Source: an uncultured Cytophagales bacterium
Lineage (GTDB): Bacteria; Bacteroidota; Bacteroidia; Cytophagales; Cyclobacteriaceae
Length of the DNA stretch: 64,000 nucleotides
Direction of reading: 5' to 3'
NCBI GenBank assembly: GCA_913057175.1
Contig: CAJXNP010000005.1
Coordinates: 1-64,000 of the forward strand
Below, in pieces: positions 18,461-27,116 of the stretch (positions are counted from its first letter, which is position 1; each line of letters starts with the position of its first letter). The notes below the pieces were generated by a model that had not been told where the DNA came from, made no database searches, and saw only the letters and a program-made list of their open reading frames with translations. The position numbers were made by a program, and so were the translations under genes.

Positions 18461-19807
18461 ATGAGGATAAAGGAAGACAACTTTATATTAAGCACTACAA
18501 GAACCTATATTTTAATTGTTCTTTCAGCGCTATGCTATTTCATTTTTGCTTACTATACCCAAAGGCATGAATCTACAGCCATATTCACCCTGTATTCCCT
18601 GCTGTTCGTTTCGTACTTGTTCATACTCCGAACTGAGCTGTCAATCAGTCAATTAATTATTTCCGGACTGATCTTTCGGGCGATTTTTATCATTTCTGTT
18701 CCTTCACTATCAGATGATTTTTACCGGTATATTTGGGATGGCCGTTTGACAGCAGGAGGTATCAATCCGTTTGACTTATTTCCCGCACAGGTAATCAATA
18801 ACCCGGTTCTGGATATCAAGCATATTAATCATGAATTATTCATGAAGTTGAATTCCTCGGATTATTACTCGGTATTTCCTCCGGTATGTCAATTTACTTT
18901 CTGGGTCTCGGCCATTATCAGTGATGGAAATTTACTGGTTGGAATTATCGTCATCCGTCTTTTTATCCTGGCTGCTGAGATAGGGATAATATTACTTCTC
19001 CAGAGGATGTTCAGGATCTATGGGTTCAATCAAAAATTTACTGCAATCTATTTTCTCAACCCATTGGTGGTAATAGAATTGGCGGGTAATCTGCATTACG
19101 AGGCACTGATGATATTTTTTGTCATCGCTACTGTTTACTTTATGAAAAAGAACAAGTTTATTTTTGCAGGTTCGATATTTGCCCTGGCCATTTCTACAAA
19201 GATATTGCCATTGCTGCTTTTGCCTTTCATTTTTAAACGAATTAAGTGGAATCAGTCGCTTCAATTCATTTTAGCAACAGCAGTCATTACGGTGATTACC
19301 TTCCTGCCTCTTCTTAATTCAAATTTTATATATGGGTTTACAAGAAGTTTGCACCTCTATTTTCAAAAGTTTGAGTTTAATGCAAGTTTTTTCTATCTGT
19401 TCAGAGAAGCGGGGTTTTTAGTGAAGGGAATTGATATAATTGAAATTGCCGGAATAGCATTGGCGGCAATTGCGATTATCATCATAATTATTGTGGCGGT
19501 CAAAGAGAAAAAGGAAAAACATTTATTACTCGGGATATTCGTCTGGCCATTGTTTATTTTTTTCTCACTTTCTACATATGTCCACTCATGGTATATTTTG
19601 CCTATACTGGCTTTTTCCGTTTTTTCAAGATTCAGATTTCCCATTGTGTGGACCTATTTCATCTTTTTGACCTATCTGGGTTATTCTGAAAGTGGATATC
19701 GGGAAAATCTATGGATTGTATTAATGGAATACATCATTCTATATGCAGTCGTGATATATGAGCTAATCACTCATAAGAATAAAAAACCGCTGGTTTCTCT
19801 CAGCTAA
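18461..19807 (+). CDS. Polytopic GT-C type glycosyltransferase (GT87/DUF2029-like)
   Basis: A 448-residue protein with about ten to twelve membrane helices. The first large outer loop carries SDDFYRYIWDGRLTAGGINPF-like sequence (about residues 85-105), an acidic loop motif typical of GT-C enzymes that use polyprenyl-phosphate sugars. It is probably a mannosyl- or related transferase acting at the outer face of the inner membrane; donor and acceptor are unknown. It stands alone, 236 bp after the V-ATPase operon, and its stop overlaps the convergent TPR gene by 4 nt. Confidence 0.8.
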   Translation: MRIKEDNFILSTTRTYILIVLSALCYFIFAYYTQRHESTAIFTLYSLLFVSYLFILRTELSISQLIISGLIFRAIFIISVPSLSDDFYRYIWDGRLTAGGINPFDLFPAQVINNPVLDIKHINHELFMKLNSSDYYSVFPPVCQFTFWVSAIISDGNLLVGIIVIRLFILAAEIGIILLLQRMFRIYGFNQKFTAIYFLNPLVVIELAGNLHYEALMIFFVIATVYFMKKNKFIFAGSIFALAISTKILPLLLLPFIFKRIKWNQSLQFILATAVITVITFLPLLNSNFIYGFTRSLHLYFQKFEFNASFFYLFREAGFLVKGIDIIEIAGIALAAIAIIIIIIVAVKEKKEKHLLLGIFVWPLFIFFSLSTYVHSWYILPILAFSVFSRFRFPIVWTYFIFLTYLGYSESGYRENLWIVLMEYIILYAVVIYELITHKNKKPLVSLS

Positions 19808-20946
19808 AGGTTGCTGAGATACTCTTTAGCTTCGTCACGGATCAAACTGAATTCGGCTTTTTTTACAGATTGCCGAAAATACTTTTCAGCTTGTGTTTCG
19901 TTATTTTTTTTCAAGTAGATCCTGCCCATGCTTAGGTAAATTTGACTGTCCATGTGAGGACTTCGCAAATCGAGCTTTGAGCCCATCTCATCTGCAAGGA
20001 GATAAGATTCTAAAGCAGATTCGTAATCATTCAGATATTTTTCCTGGTAATTTCCCAAAAACAAATACCCGACGTACTTAAAATAATAATTTTCACTTTC
20101 CACAAGCGGGTCGATCAGTTCTTTTGTTTGATCAATTTTATTTTCAAAGATCAGAGACTCAGCGTAGTTGGCGGTAAAATTTAGGTTGTTGGGATAGGCA
20201 TCAAATAATTTTTTGGCATAAGGAGTGGATAAATGTGGCTTTTCTTCATAACGAAGGAGGATGTGAAAAAGGTAAATGTTACTTTCAACTTTCGTGAAAA
20301 TGGCTTTGTCTGCCCCTTTTTGCAGCATTCTTATTCCTTCCTCCTTGTCGCCACTTCTAAAGAACCAAAGGAAAGGTTTGAAGAAAGGATTTTCCTCCGG
20401 ATATTTTTCACGATAATAATTATAAATCCCACAAGGAAAATAATATTCAGGAAATTGGTTTACCATTTCAAATCCTTCCTTGATGTATCCGTAACAGCTT
20501 TTTGCTTCTGATAAGGCTTTCAGGTTTTCTCCATTATCAACATATAATTGTGCCAGATAAGCATGCGCAGCGAGTGAAAAAAAGCTGGCCTCCACATCTT
20601 CATCATTATCTTCGAGGACGGATTCACTTAACTCTAAAGATCGTCGCAAATAACCTTCAAAAGTTGTGAAATCCTTTGATCCGATTTTGAAAGGCTTTTT
20701 TTTCCAAAAAATATTGAATGCTTTCAGGAGATATACAGCGGAATGCTCACCCATCGTTTGATGTAAATCATCAATAAGTGGTTCGGATTTGTCGAATTCG
20801 AGATTATAAATGTAATCAATGGTAGAATTGATTTTTGAACTAAGTTGAGGGTTTCCATTGATGCTGATTTGTCCATGACCCAAATGGTTAAATAGGGTTA
20901 GTAAAAAGATAATTAAATAAATCCTTCCGTCTGGGTTGATGAACAT
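19804..20946 (-). CDS. Secreted or periplasmic TPR-repeat protein
   Basis: A 380-residue protein with an N-terminal hydrophobic signal segment (about 9-25, IYLIIFLLTLFNHLGHG). The rest is helical repeat sequence. TPR-like units are visible near the C-terminus (YFKYVGYLFLGNYQEKY, QIYLSMGRIYLKKNNETQA, AEKYFRQSVKKAE). Such proteins are usually scaffolds for envelope complexes. No partner is obvious: it overlaps the end of a glycosyltransferase gene and is upstream of nothing in its own direction. The family is common in Bacteroidota, but I cannot name a function. Confidence 0.78.
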   Translation of the reverse strand: MFINPDGRIYLIIFLLTLFNHLGHGQISINGNPQLSSKINSTIDYIYNLEFDKSEPLIDDLHQTMGEHSAVYLLKAFNIFWKKKPFKIGSKDFTTFEGYLRRSLELSESVLEDNDEDVEASFFSLAAHAYLAQLYVDNGENLKALSEAKSCYGYIKEGFEMVNQFPEYYFPCGIYNYYREKYPEENPFFKPFLWFFRSGDKEEGIRMLQKGADKAIFTKVESNIYLFHILLRYEEKPHLSTPYAKKLFDAYPNNLNFTANYAESLIFENKIDQTKELIDPLVESENYYFKYVGYLFLGNYQEKYLNDYESALESYLLADEMGSKLDLRSPHMDSQIYLSMGRIYLKKNNETQAEKYFRQSVKKAEFSLIRDEAKEYLSNL

Positions 20947-20999
20947 GTAAAATATTTCAGTTAATAATTTCTTAGTAACGATTTTTAGTCTGATTTGAT

Positions 21000-21659
21000 T
21001 TATTCGATCAAAGCACGATTAATGAAATCATTCAATGGACGCATGGCAGCATAAGCTTTCATGCAATAGTCCAAAAAATCATCACTAAGCAAAGTTTTGT
21101 TGTCTATTTTATGGACCGCCAGATAGCTCTTATGCTTTAATAATTCTATATTTTCGTTTCCGTCGTCATATCCTTTTGGCGGTCTTTTCAGCTTTTCTCC
21201 CTCTATTTCTTCAAAGAAATTTTTAAAATCACCGTTTTCGATGATTGACTTAAATTCCTTTGCATTGTAGTCAATTTCTTGTCGAACCTTATTTAAAACA
21301 TCATTTGGCGGTTGATAAATTCCCCCTGCAATGAAAGAATTTTCATCTTCAATGTGCAGGTAGTAAAGAGCGAAAGGTGATTTTCGTCCGCCGCGTGAAA
21401 TGGCCGCACCGAAATTGTTTTTGTAAGGACTTTTGTCTTTGCTAAAACGCACATCCCGGTAGATCCTGAAAATACAATCCTTTGGTTTCAGTTGCCCGAT
21501 CTGGGGGTCCAGCTCACTAAGACGATTGATCAAAACGCCGACAATTTCTTCAAATTGCTTCGACACTTTTCTGAATTCACTTTTATTGGCTTCAAACCAT
21601 TCCCTGTTGTTGTTTTTTTTGAGATTTGAAAGAAAGAATAAGATGTCCTTAAAATTCAT
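21000..21659 (-). CDS. DUF2461 family protein
   Basis: A 219-residue soluble protein of the DUF2461/TIGR02453 family, recognised by FLSNLKKNNNREWFEANK near the start, FRIYRDVRFSKDKSPYKNNF at about 65-85 and the AFYYLHIE-like core (PFALYYLHIEDENSFIAGG). Function is not known; the family is widespread in bacteria and some fungi. It lies 12 bp downstream of murF and is probably co-transcribed with it. Confidence 0.9.
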   Translation of the reverse strand: MNFKDILFFLSNLKKNNNREWFEANKSEFRKVSKQFEEIVGVLINRLSELDPQIGQLKPKDCIFRIYRDVRFSKDKSPYKNNFGAAISRGGRKSPFALYYLHIEDENSFIAGGIYQPPNDVLNKVRQEIDYNAKEFKSIIENGDFKNFFEEIEGEKLKRPPKGYDDGNENIELLKHKSYLAVHKIDNKTLLSDDFLDYCMKAYAAMRPLNDFINRALIE

Positions 21660-21671
21660 AGTATGTTTGGT

Positions 21672-22961
21672 TTAAAGGTAGTCGAGTATTTTTTCAAGGC
21701 CCATTCCGCGAGAGCCCTTTAATAGAACGATGCTATCATCAATTTGAATGGTTTTCAGGTAATTGATTAGCGATTCTTTGTCGGTAAAATGGACGGCACC
21801 CGGATACTCATTTTGGGCAACCTTCATATTCGTGCCACAAACAATTGCCTGATTGAAATTGTATTTTTTAAGCTGAGATCCAATCTTTTTGTGTTCTGGA
21901 ATGGTCTCTTCCCCAAGTTCAAACATATCTCCTAAGATAACCATTTTACTGACTCCATTCATTTCAGCCAGATTTTGCAGAGCAACTTCCATGGAACTTG
22001 GATTGGCATTATACGCATCCAGGATGATGGTATTTGTGCCTTTTTGCACAATTTGTGAACGGTTATTGGAAGGTTGGTAGTTTATGATCGCCTCCAAGGT
22101 ATCTTCTTCCGGCACTTCAAAATACTTACCCAGGCAAAGTGCCGTAGCGATGTTATCAAAATTGTATTTTCCCATTAAATTTGTTTGCAAGACTTGACCA
22201 CTTTCCGTTTTGAGTTTGACAAATGGGTCGGCACTTAAATATTCACAATGGTAGTAGTCGCCTTTTTTAGGATAAAACAGTGGTTTGGAAAATCGTTTTG
22301 ACATATTCATCAGGATCTCTTCCCTGCTGTTGATAAATACCTGACCTTCATTTTTTATGAGAAAATGATATAGCTCGCTTTTTGCCCGAATGATATTTTC
22401 AAAACTACCAAATTCCCCAACATGGGCCTTGCCAATATTGGTAATCAGACCGTGAGTAGGCTTTGACAAAGAACAGAGAAAATCAATTTCTCCCACGTGA
22501 TTAGCGCCCATTTCAATAATGGCCAGCTCGGTTTTTTCATCAATTGACAACAATGTAAGTGGAACGCCGATGTGATTGTTGAGGTTGCCTGCTGTGGCTA
22601 AAGTTTTGTATTTTTTGCTCAACACAGCATTGATCAGTTCTTTGGTAGTAGTTTTCCCGTTGGAGCCGGTCAAGCCGATCACCGGAATGGGCAATTGTTC
22701 CCGGTGATGTTTGGCTAATTTCTGTAGCGTTGACAATACATCATCGACCAGGATGGACCTGCCTTCTATCTCAAATTCTTTTTCGTCGATTACTACCCAT
22801 TTTGCTCCACTTTCAAGGGCTTTCAATGCAAATTGATTGGCATTGAAATTTTCTCCTTTCAATGCAAAAAAAATAGTGCCTTCTTGGATTTTTCTTGTAT
22901 CAGTACTAATACCTGTGGATTCCTTAAATTGTTGATAAAGAAATGATAGCGTGTTTTCCAT
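21672..22961 (-). CDS. murF: UDP-N-acetylmuramoyl-tripeptide--D-alanyl-D-alanine ligase
   Basis: A 429-residue cytosolic ligase that adds D-Ala-D-Ala to the peptidoglycan precursor using ATP. It has the N-terminal UDP-binding domain, the Mur P-loop GSNGKTTT at 99-106, the central ATPase domain (IIEMGANHVGEI, THGLITNIGKAHVGEFG) and the C-terminal domain with LDAYNANPSSM and VILGDMFELG. Length is typical for Bacteroidota MurF. It stands apart from the usual mur/fts cluster. It is followed by the DUF2461 gene after 12 bp and is divergent from the T9SS cargo gene at 23126. Confidence 0.95.
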   Translation of the reverse strand: MENTLSFLYQQFKESTGISTDTRKIQEGTIFFALKGENFNANQFALKALESGAKWVVIDEKEFEIEGRSILVDDVLSTLQKLAKHHREQLPIPVIGLTGSNGKTTTKELINAVLSKKYKTLATAGNLNNHIGVPLTLLSIDEKTELAIIEMGANHVGEIDFLCSLSKPTHGLITNIGKAHVGEFGSFENIIRAKSELYHFLIKNEGQVFINSREEILMNMSKRFSKPLFYPKKGDYYHCEYLSADPFVKLKTESGQVLQTNLMGKYNFDNIATALCLGKYFEVPEEDTLEAIINYQPSNNRSQIVQKGTNTIILDAYNANPSSMEVALQNLAEMNGVSKMVILGDMFELGEETIPEHKKIGSQLKKYNFNQAIVCGTNMKVAQNEYPGAVHFTDKESLINYLKTIQIDDSIVLLKGSRGMGLEKILDYL

Positions 22962-23125
22962 TTATGAATAATATTCACCAATATTTGAGCTAAATTATTA
23001 AACTATCGTTACACTTAAATGAAGATTTATCAATTAATCGCACGTGGTCATACTTTTATTGACATCTTATTTATTGTGAGATTTGTTTAAATTATTTTTA
23101 TGGTTGGGGAAGTGATCGATATTTT

Positions 23126-25336
23126 ATGAATGTGATATTCAAATTTTTGATTTTTGGTTCAGTGCTGATAGCTGGAATGCCTGATGTATTGGCCCAATCC
23201 ACCGATCTACTTATTCAATATGACAGCGTTCCCGTTTCTATTAATGACAGGATCTTATCTATGTCATGGGGTGGGGGCATCAATTCAGCACAGCTAAACC
23301 ATGCCGATCTGGACCTCGACGGAATAGATGAGCTGATCGTCCTGGATAGAAATTCTCAGCAAATTCACATTTATGCTTTGGTTGATGATCAATATTTGAA
23401 TAAGCCTGATTTTATATCTCTGCTTCCTCCAATTAACCGTAACTGGGTTGTATTTGCCGACTACGATTGTGATGGAAATCAGGATATTTTTAATTATCGG
23501 AGCGGAGGTATAGTCGTTTACAGGAATATCTCAGATGGGGAGAGAATTTCATGGGAAAAAGTCGCCGATCCACTCAAAACGGTTGGCTTTTCCGGATCGA
23601 TCAATCTGGTAGTTAACTCCGCTGATATTCCCGCCATTCAGGATGTTGATGGTGACGGAGACCTGGATATTTTATCTTATAATTTTGCATTGGGGGAAGA
23701 CATTCTCTTTCATCAGAATATGTCCGTGGAACGAACAGGAAATTGTGGCGAGTTGGATTTTGAAATTACCAATCGTCAGTGGGGAGAATTTAAGGAATGC
23801 GACTGTCACACTTATGCTTTTGATGGACTAACCTGTGCGGAGGTTTCTTCAGGGAGGGTGGCACATACCGGTGGGAAAAGTCTTTTGACAAGGGATATGG
23901 ATGGCGATATGGATCCTGATTTGTTTTTAAGCCATTCAGACTGCAATGATCTTATTTTCTTTTATAATGTTGGCGATCTTTCAAATCCACTTTTTACTGG
24001 TTTTCAATCTGAATTTCCATCTCAGACAGACCCTGTTTCCATACCCATTTATCCGGTTATTAAATTTTTGGATGTCGATTCAGACCAGGTTGAAGATTTT
24101 ATTTCTTCTCCCAATATCGATTTCAATTTTGAATTCAACTCCGATTTCTCAAGCTCACTCTGGCAATATTCGACAGTTGGTTCAGGTAATACAGAAGGTT
24201 TTCAGCTGGTAAAAAAGGATTTCCTTCAGGAGGATTTGATTGATTTGGGAGAGCTATCCCAGCCGGTATTTTTTGATATCGATGCGGATGGTGATGCAGA
24301 TTTACTGGTTGCAGCAAACGGGAAGGAAACTTCAGGCATTTTTTATGGCTATGTTTCAATATTCGAAAATGCAGGGAATCGGTTTGTTCCGGAATTTAAA
24401 CTTGTTGACACAAATTTTTTAGAACTGGTTGATTTGCAACTACACATTCCAAAAATCAGATTGGTTGATCTCAATGAAGATGGTGTGAAAGACTTTTTCT
24501 ATTGTGGATATGATTATCAGCAAGGTGTGGTGAAAAGTTTCATTTATTACAATCGGGCTGATGCCGGTCAACCAATGGATTTTTCCAACGAATTTTCAGA
24601 AGAAGTTTCTTTACCGCTGACCCTTTTTGATAATCCTGAATTTTCAGATGTCGACGATGACGGAGATCCTGATTTGCTGATTGGCAAGCGCAGTGGGGCT
24701 TTGGATCTTTACACCAACAGGGGCAGTTTAAATTTTGAGTTAGCGGAAAACGATTATCTGGGAATTGGGAGGGATTTTACTTTGACAAAATTGAATGTAT
24801 TTCCTCAAGCCACTGATTTCAACAATGATGGAAGGGAAGATTTGCTTATCGCCGATACAAAAGAGATCAGTGTTTACGATGATTTTAAAAATCAATCCGA
24901 ACCATTGCCTCAGATATTGAGAACGTACAACTACTATACGGATGCAGAAGATTCCATTTCCATGCAGGTCCATAATTCCATCGCAACCAGGGATCTTTTT
25001 GGCACAGGCTTTCAGAGCCTGATCATAGGAGGCAGTGGAGGAGGGTTGCGATATTACCGATTGCAAAGGGAAGTTGATAATCCGGATGACGTCGTCTCCG
25101 ATATTGTGATTTATCCGAATCCGGTCCAAAATAGCGGTTATGTAAAAATTGAATCATTGAAGGCCGGTGTGCTGACTATTTACTCACTTTGGGGCCAACG
25201 TATAAAGGAGCTAAGCATTAATGAAAAATCTGTCACTCAGATAGATACCTATCCACTTGCCGCCGGAGTCTATGTTCTGTTTTTTGAATCTTTTGATGGC
25301 AGCACCTCCACAAAAAAATTACTTATTACGAAGTAA
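23126..25336 (+). CDS. Secreted FG-GAP/VCBS-repeat protein with T9SS type A sorting domain
   Basis: A 736-residue exported protein with a signal peptide (about 1-24, ending in VLAQ). The body holds at least nine aspartate-rich Ca2+-binding loops of FG-GAP/VCBS type, for example DLDLDGIDEL, DYDCDGNQDI, DVDGDGDLDI, DMDGDMDPDL, DIDADGDADL, DVDDDGDPDL and DFNNDGREDL, suggesting a seven- or more-bladed integrin-like propeller. The last 75 or so residues (IVIYPNPVQNSG to the end KKLLITK) form the type IX secretion sorting domain. The protein is therefore predicted to cross the outer membrane and be attached or released. The ligand is unknown. The gene is alone, with no operon partner. Confidence 0.92.
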   Translation: MNVIFKFLIFGSVLIAGMPDVLAQSTDLLIQYDSVPVSINDRILSMSWGGGINSAQLNHADLDLDGIDELIVLDRNSQQIHIYALVDDQYLNKPDFISLLPPINRNWVVFADYDCDGNQDIFNYRSGGIVVYRNISDGERISWEKVADPLKTVGFSGSINLVVNSADIPAIQDVDGDGDLDILSYNFALGEDILFHQNMSVERTGNCGELDFEITNRQWGEFKECDCHTYAFDGLTCAEVSSGRVAHTGGKSLLTRDMDGDMDPDLFLSHSDCNDLIFFYNVGDLSNPLFTGFQSEFPSQTDPVSIPIYPVIKFLDVDSDQVEDFISSPNIDFNFEFNSDFSSSLWQYSTVGSGNTEGFQLVKKDFLQEDLIDLGELSQPVFFDIDADGDADLLVAANGKETSGIFYGYVSIFENAGNRFVPEFKLVDTNFLELVDLQLHIPKIRLVDLNEDGVKDFFYCGYDYQQGVVKSFIYYNRADAGQPMDFSNEFSEEVSLPLTLFDNPEFSDVDDDGDPDLLIGKRSGALDLYTNRGSLNFELAENDYLGIGRDFTLTKLNVFPQATDFNNDGREDLLIADTKEISVYDDFKNQSEPLPQILRTYNYYTDAEDSISMQVHNSIATRDLFGTGFQSLIIGGSGGGLRYYRLQREVDNPDDVVSDIVIYPNPVQNSGYVKIESLKAGVLTIYSLWGQRIKELSINEKSVTQIDTYPLAAGVYVLFFESFDGSTSTKKLLITK

Positions 25337-25691
25337 CTTTTCGACGATCATGAGGAAGTTGGAAGATATATTTAACTTTTTCAATTCTTTTTGATTTTCC
25401 TCATTTACCATTAAAATAAAAAATCATTAGTTTTACCGGCAAATAAACACATGGAATTGGCATAAATGATTGATATACATCATTTTATCCAAAATTTCAA
25501 CTAGTGTCATGTCAAATGCAATCGGACCTGTTGGGTTTGCAAAAAGTCAACCCGTATTCCCCCTCTCGAGAGGGGTAGGGGTGTGTTTTATGAAAAATGG
25601 ACTTTTTGCAAACCGTAATAGCTGGTGTGACAAAACACTGATTGGTAACTAATAAATCTCATTATACACATATTTTAAAATTCAAAGCAAT
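25337..25691. other. Intergenic region with fold-back element before the phosphofructokinase gene
   Basis: A 355-bp gap. Its centre holds a set of three nested inverted repeats (25503-25639), listed separately. A 60-codon open frame crossing the element has no protein-like character. No clear promoter of the TAnnTTTG form was seen. Confidence 0.6.
25503..25639. repeat. Nested inverted-repeat (fold-back) element
   Basis: Three nested inverted repeats share one centre. The outer arms are AGTGTCATGTCA at 25503-25514 and TGACAAAACACT at 25628-25639 (10 of 12 match). The middle arms GGTTTGCAAAAAGTC at 25534-25548 and GACTTTTTGCAAACC at 25600-25614 are a perfect 15-bp pair. The core CCCCTCTCGAGAGGGG at 25560-25575 is a perfect 16-bp palindrome followed by TAGGGGTGTG. 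The layout resembles a miniature mobile or REP-like element or a large cruciform. No coding potential is seen. Confidence 0.75.
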
Positions 25692-26921
25692 ATGAAAGAT
25701 GCAGTAGCAATATTATGTGGGGGTGGCCCTGCTCCCGGAATGAATACAGTTGTTGGTAGCGTTTCAAAAGTTTTCCTGAGAAATGGCTGGAAAGTTCTCG
25801 GCTTGCATGGCGGTTATTCAGGACTTTTCTCAAAAGATGCCAGAACAGAAGATATTGATTTTCTATACGCTGATGACATTTTTAATAAGGGAGGATCTGC
25901 ATTGAAAATGAGCAGGTTCAAACCGAAAGATTCCGATTTTGAAAATAACTTCAACCTTGACCTGTTCGTGAAAAATAATGTCAAACTACTGGTGACTGTT
26001 GGGGGAGATGATACTGCTTCTACAGCAAACAGGATTGCTAAATTTCTCGAGGATAAAGGTCATCCAATAAAAAATATTCACGTTCCCAAAACAATTGATA
26101 ATGACCTGCCACTGCCGGAAGGTTCCCCTACTTTTGGATACCAGAGTGCAAAAGAAGCCGGGGTAGCAATTTGTAATACCGTTTACGAAGATGCGCGAAC
26201 CAGCGAAAACTGGTTTATTGTATCTGCAATGGGTCGATCTGCCGGTCACCTGGCTGCTGGTATTGGTACAGGATGTCATTTCTCCATGATCATTATCCCT
26301 GAAATGTTTGATAGGACTGAGATCACGGTAAGTAAAATTGTCAACCTGGTGGTATCAGCTATGATCAAGAGGTCTATTATGGGAATACCATATGGGGCAG
26401 CTATTGTTTCTGAAGGGGTTTTTCACGTTTTGAGTGATGAAGAGATTAAAAATTCGGGAATAACTTTTTCATACGATGACCATGGACATCCTGAACTTGG
26501 AAAGGTTTCGAAAGCTCATATTTTCAATGAAATGGTTGAAAATAAATTGAAGGAATTAGGGATGACCATTAAAACACGACCGGTCGAAGTAGGCTACGAG
26601 GTGCGCTGTGTGAGGCCAATCGGTTTTGATCTTGTCTATTGCTCGCAATTGGGGAATGGGGTTTATAAATTATATCAGCAGGGAGCAACAGGTTGCATGG
26701 TTTCTGTCGATCCAAAAGGAGATGTCAGTCCACTGTATCTGAAAGATCTGCAGGGCCCTGATGGGAAAATACCACCAAGATTAGTTGATATTCACGGTCA
26801 GTCAGCTCAGACCTGGATCAAGGATATGTTGCAGTATGTAACCAAAGACGATTACGAAGCTGCTAAAAAGTACGTTTCCAATCCTGAAGAGTACGATTTC
26901 AACAAGATTTTGAATTGGTAG
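25692..26921 (+). CDS. pfp: Phosphofructokinase, PPi-dependent type by signature
   Basis: A 409-residue member of the PFKA family, which phosphorylates fructose 6-phosphate. Two residues separate ATP- from pyrophosphate-using enzymes. The GGDG loop of ATP enzymes reads GGDD here (D107), and the PGTIDND motif reads PKTIDND (K133). Both changes are those of PPi-dependent enzymes, where the reaction is reversible. Other family motifs are intact (CGGGPAPGMNTV, MGRSAGHLA, EVGYEVRC). The gene is single, preceded by a fold-back repeat and closed by a strong terminator at 26969. Confidence 0.9.
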   Translation: MKDAVAILCGGGPAPGMNTVVGSVSKVFLRNGWKVLGLHGGYSGLFSKDARTEDIDFLYADDIFNKGGSALKMSRFKPKDSDFENNFNLDLFVKNNVKLLVTVGGDDTASTANRIAKFLEDKGHPIKNIHVPKTIDNDLPLPEGSPTFGYQSAKEAGVAICNTVYEDARTSENWFIVSAMGRSAGHLAAGIGTGCHFSMIIIPEMFDRTEITVSKIVNLVVSAMIKRSIMGIPYGAAIVSEGVFHVLSDEEIKNSGITFSYDDHGHPELGKVSKAHIFNEMVENKLKELGMTIKTRPVEVGYEVRCVRPIGFDLVYCSQLGNGVYKLYQQGATGCMVSVDPKGDVSPLYLKDLQGPDGKIPPRLVDIHGQSAQTWIKDMLQYVTKDDYEAAKKYVSNPEEYDFNKILNW

Positions 26922-26968
26922 AATCTTAATTGAGAAAGTAATTCCAAAATCAAATCTTGTAAAAGATG

Positions 26969-27003
26969 AACAGGATAATCGGTATTTTTCCGATTATCCT
27001 GTT
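26969..27003. terminator. Strong bidirectional terminator between pfp and hemA
   Basis: A perfect 14-bp stem (AACAGGATAATCGG at 26969-26982 with its complement at 26990-27003) encloses a 7-nt loop and is followed by TTTATT. It sits between two convergent genes and should serve mainly pfp on the plus strand. Confidence 0.88.
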
Positions 27004-27116
27004 TTATTATCACATAAGGTCGTGAACGCATATGAAGATATTTTCAATGCCGAAATGAAATTATGAAGGCATTAAATGAATGTTTATTGGAGAGAGCTAA
27101 AAAGATAAGATAATAA

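Noticed and set aside
25457-25473. TTGGCAT resembling a sigma-54 -24 element before pfp
   Set aside because: The required GC at -12 reads TG, so the match is incomplete.
25470-25652. 60-codon open frame across the fold-back element
   Set aside because: Its sequence is dictated by the inverted repeats and has no protein-like features.
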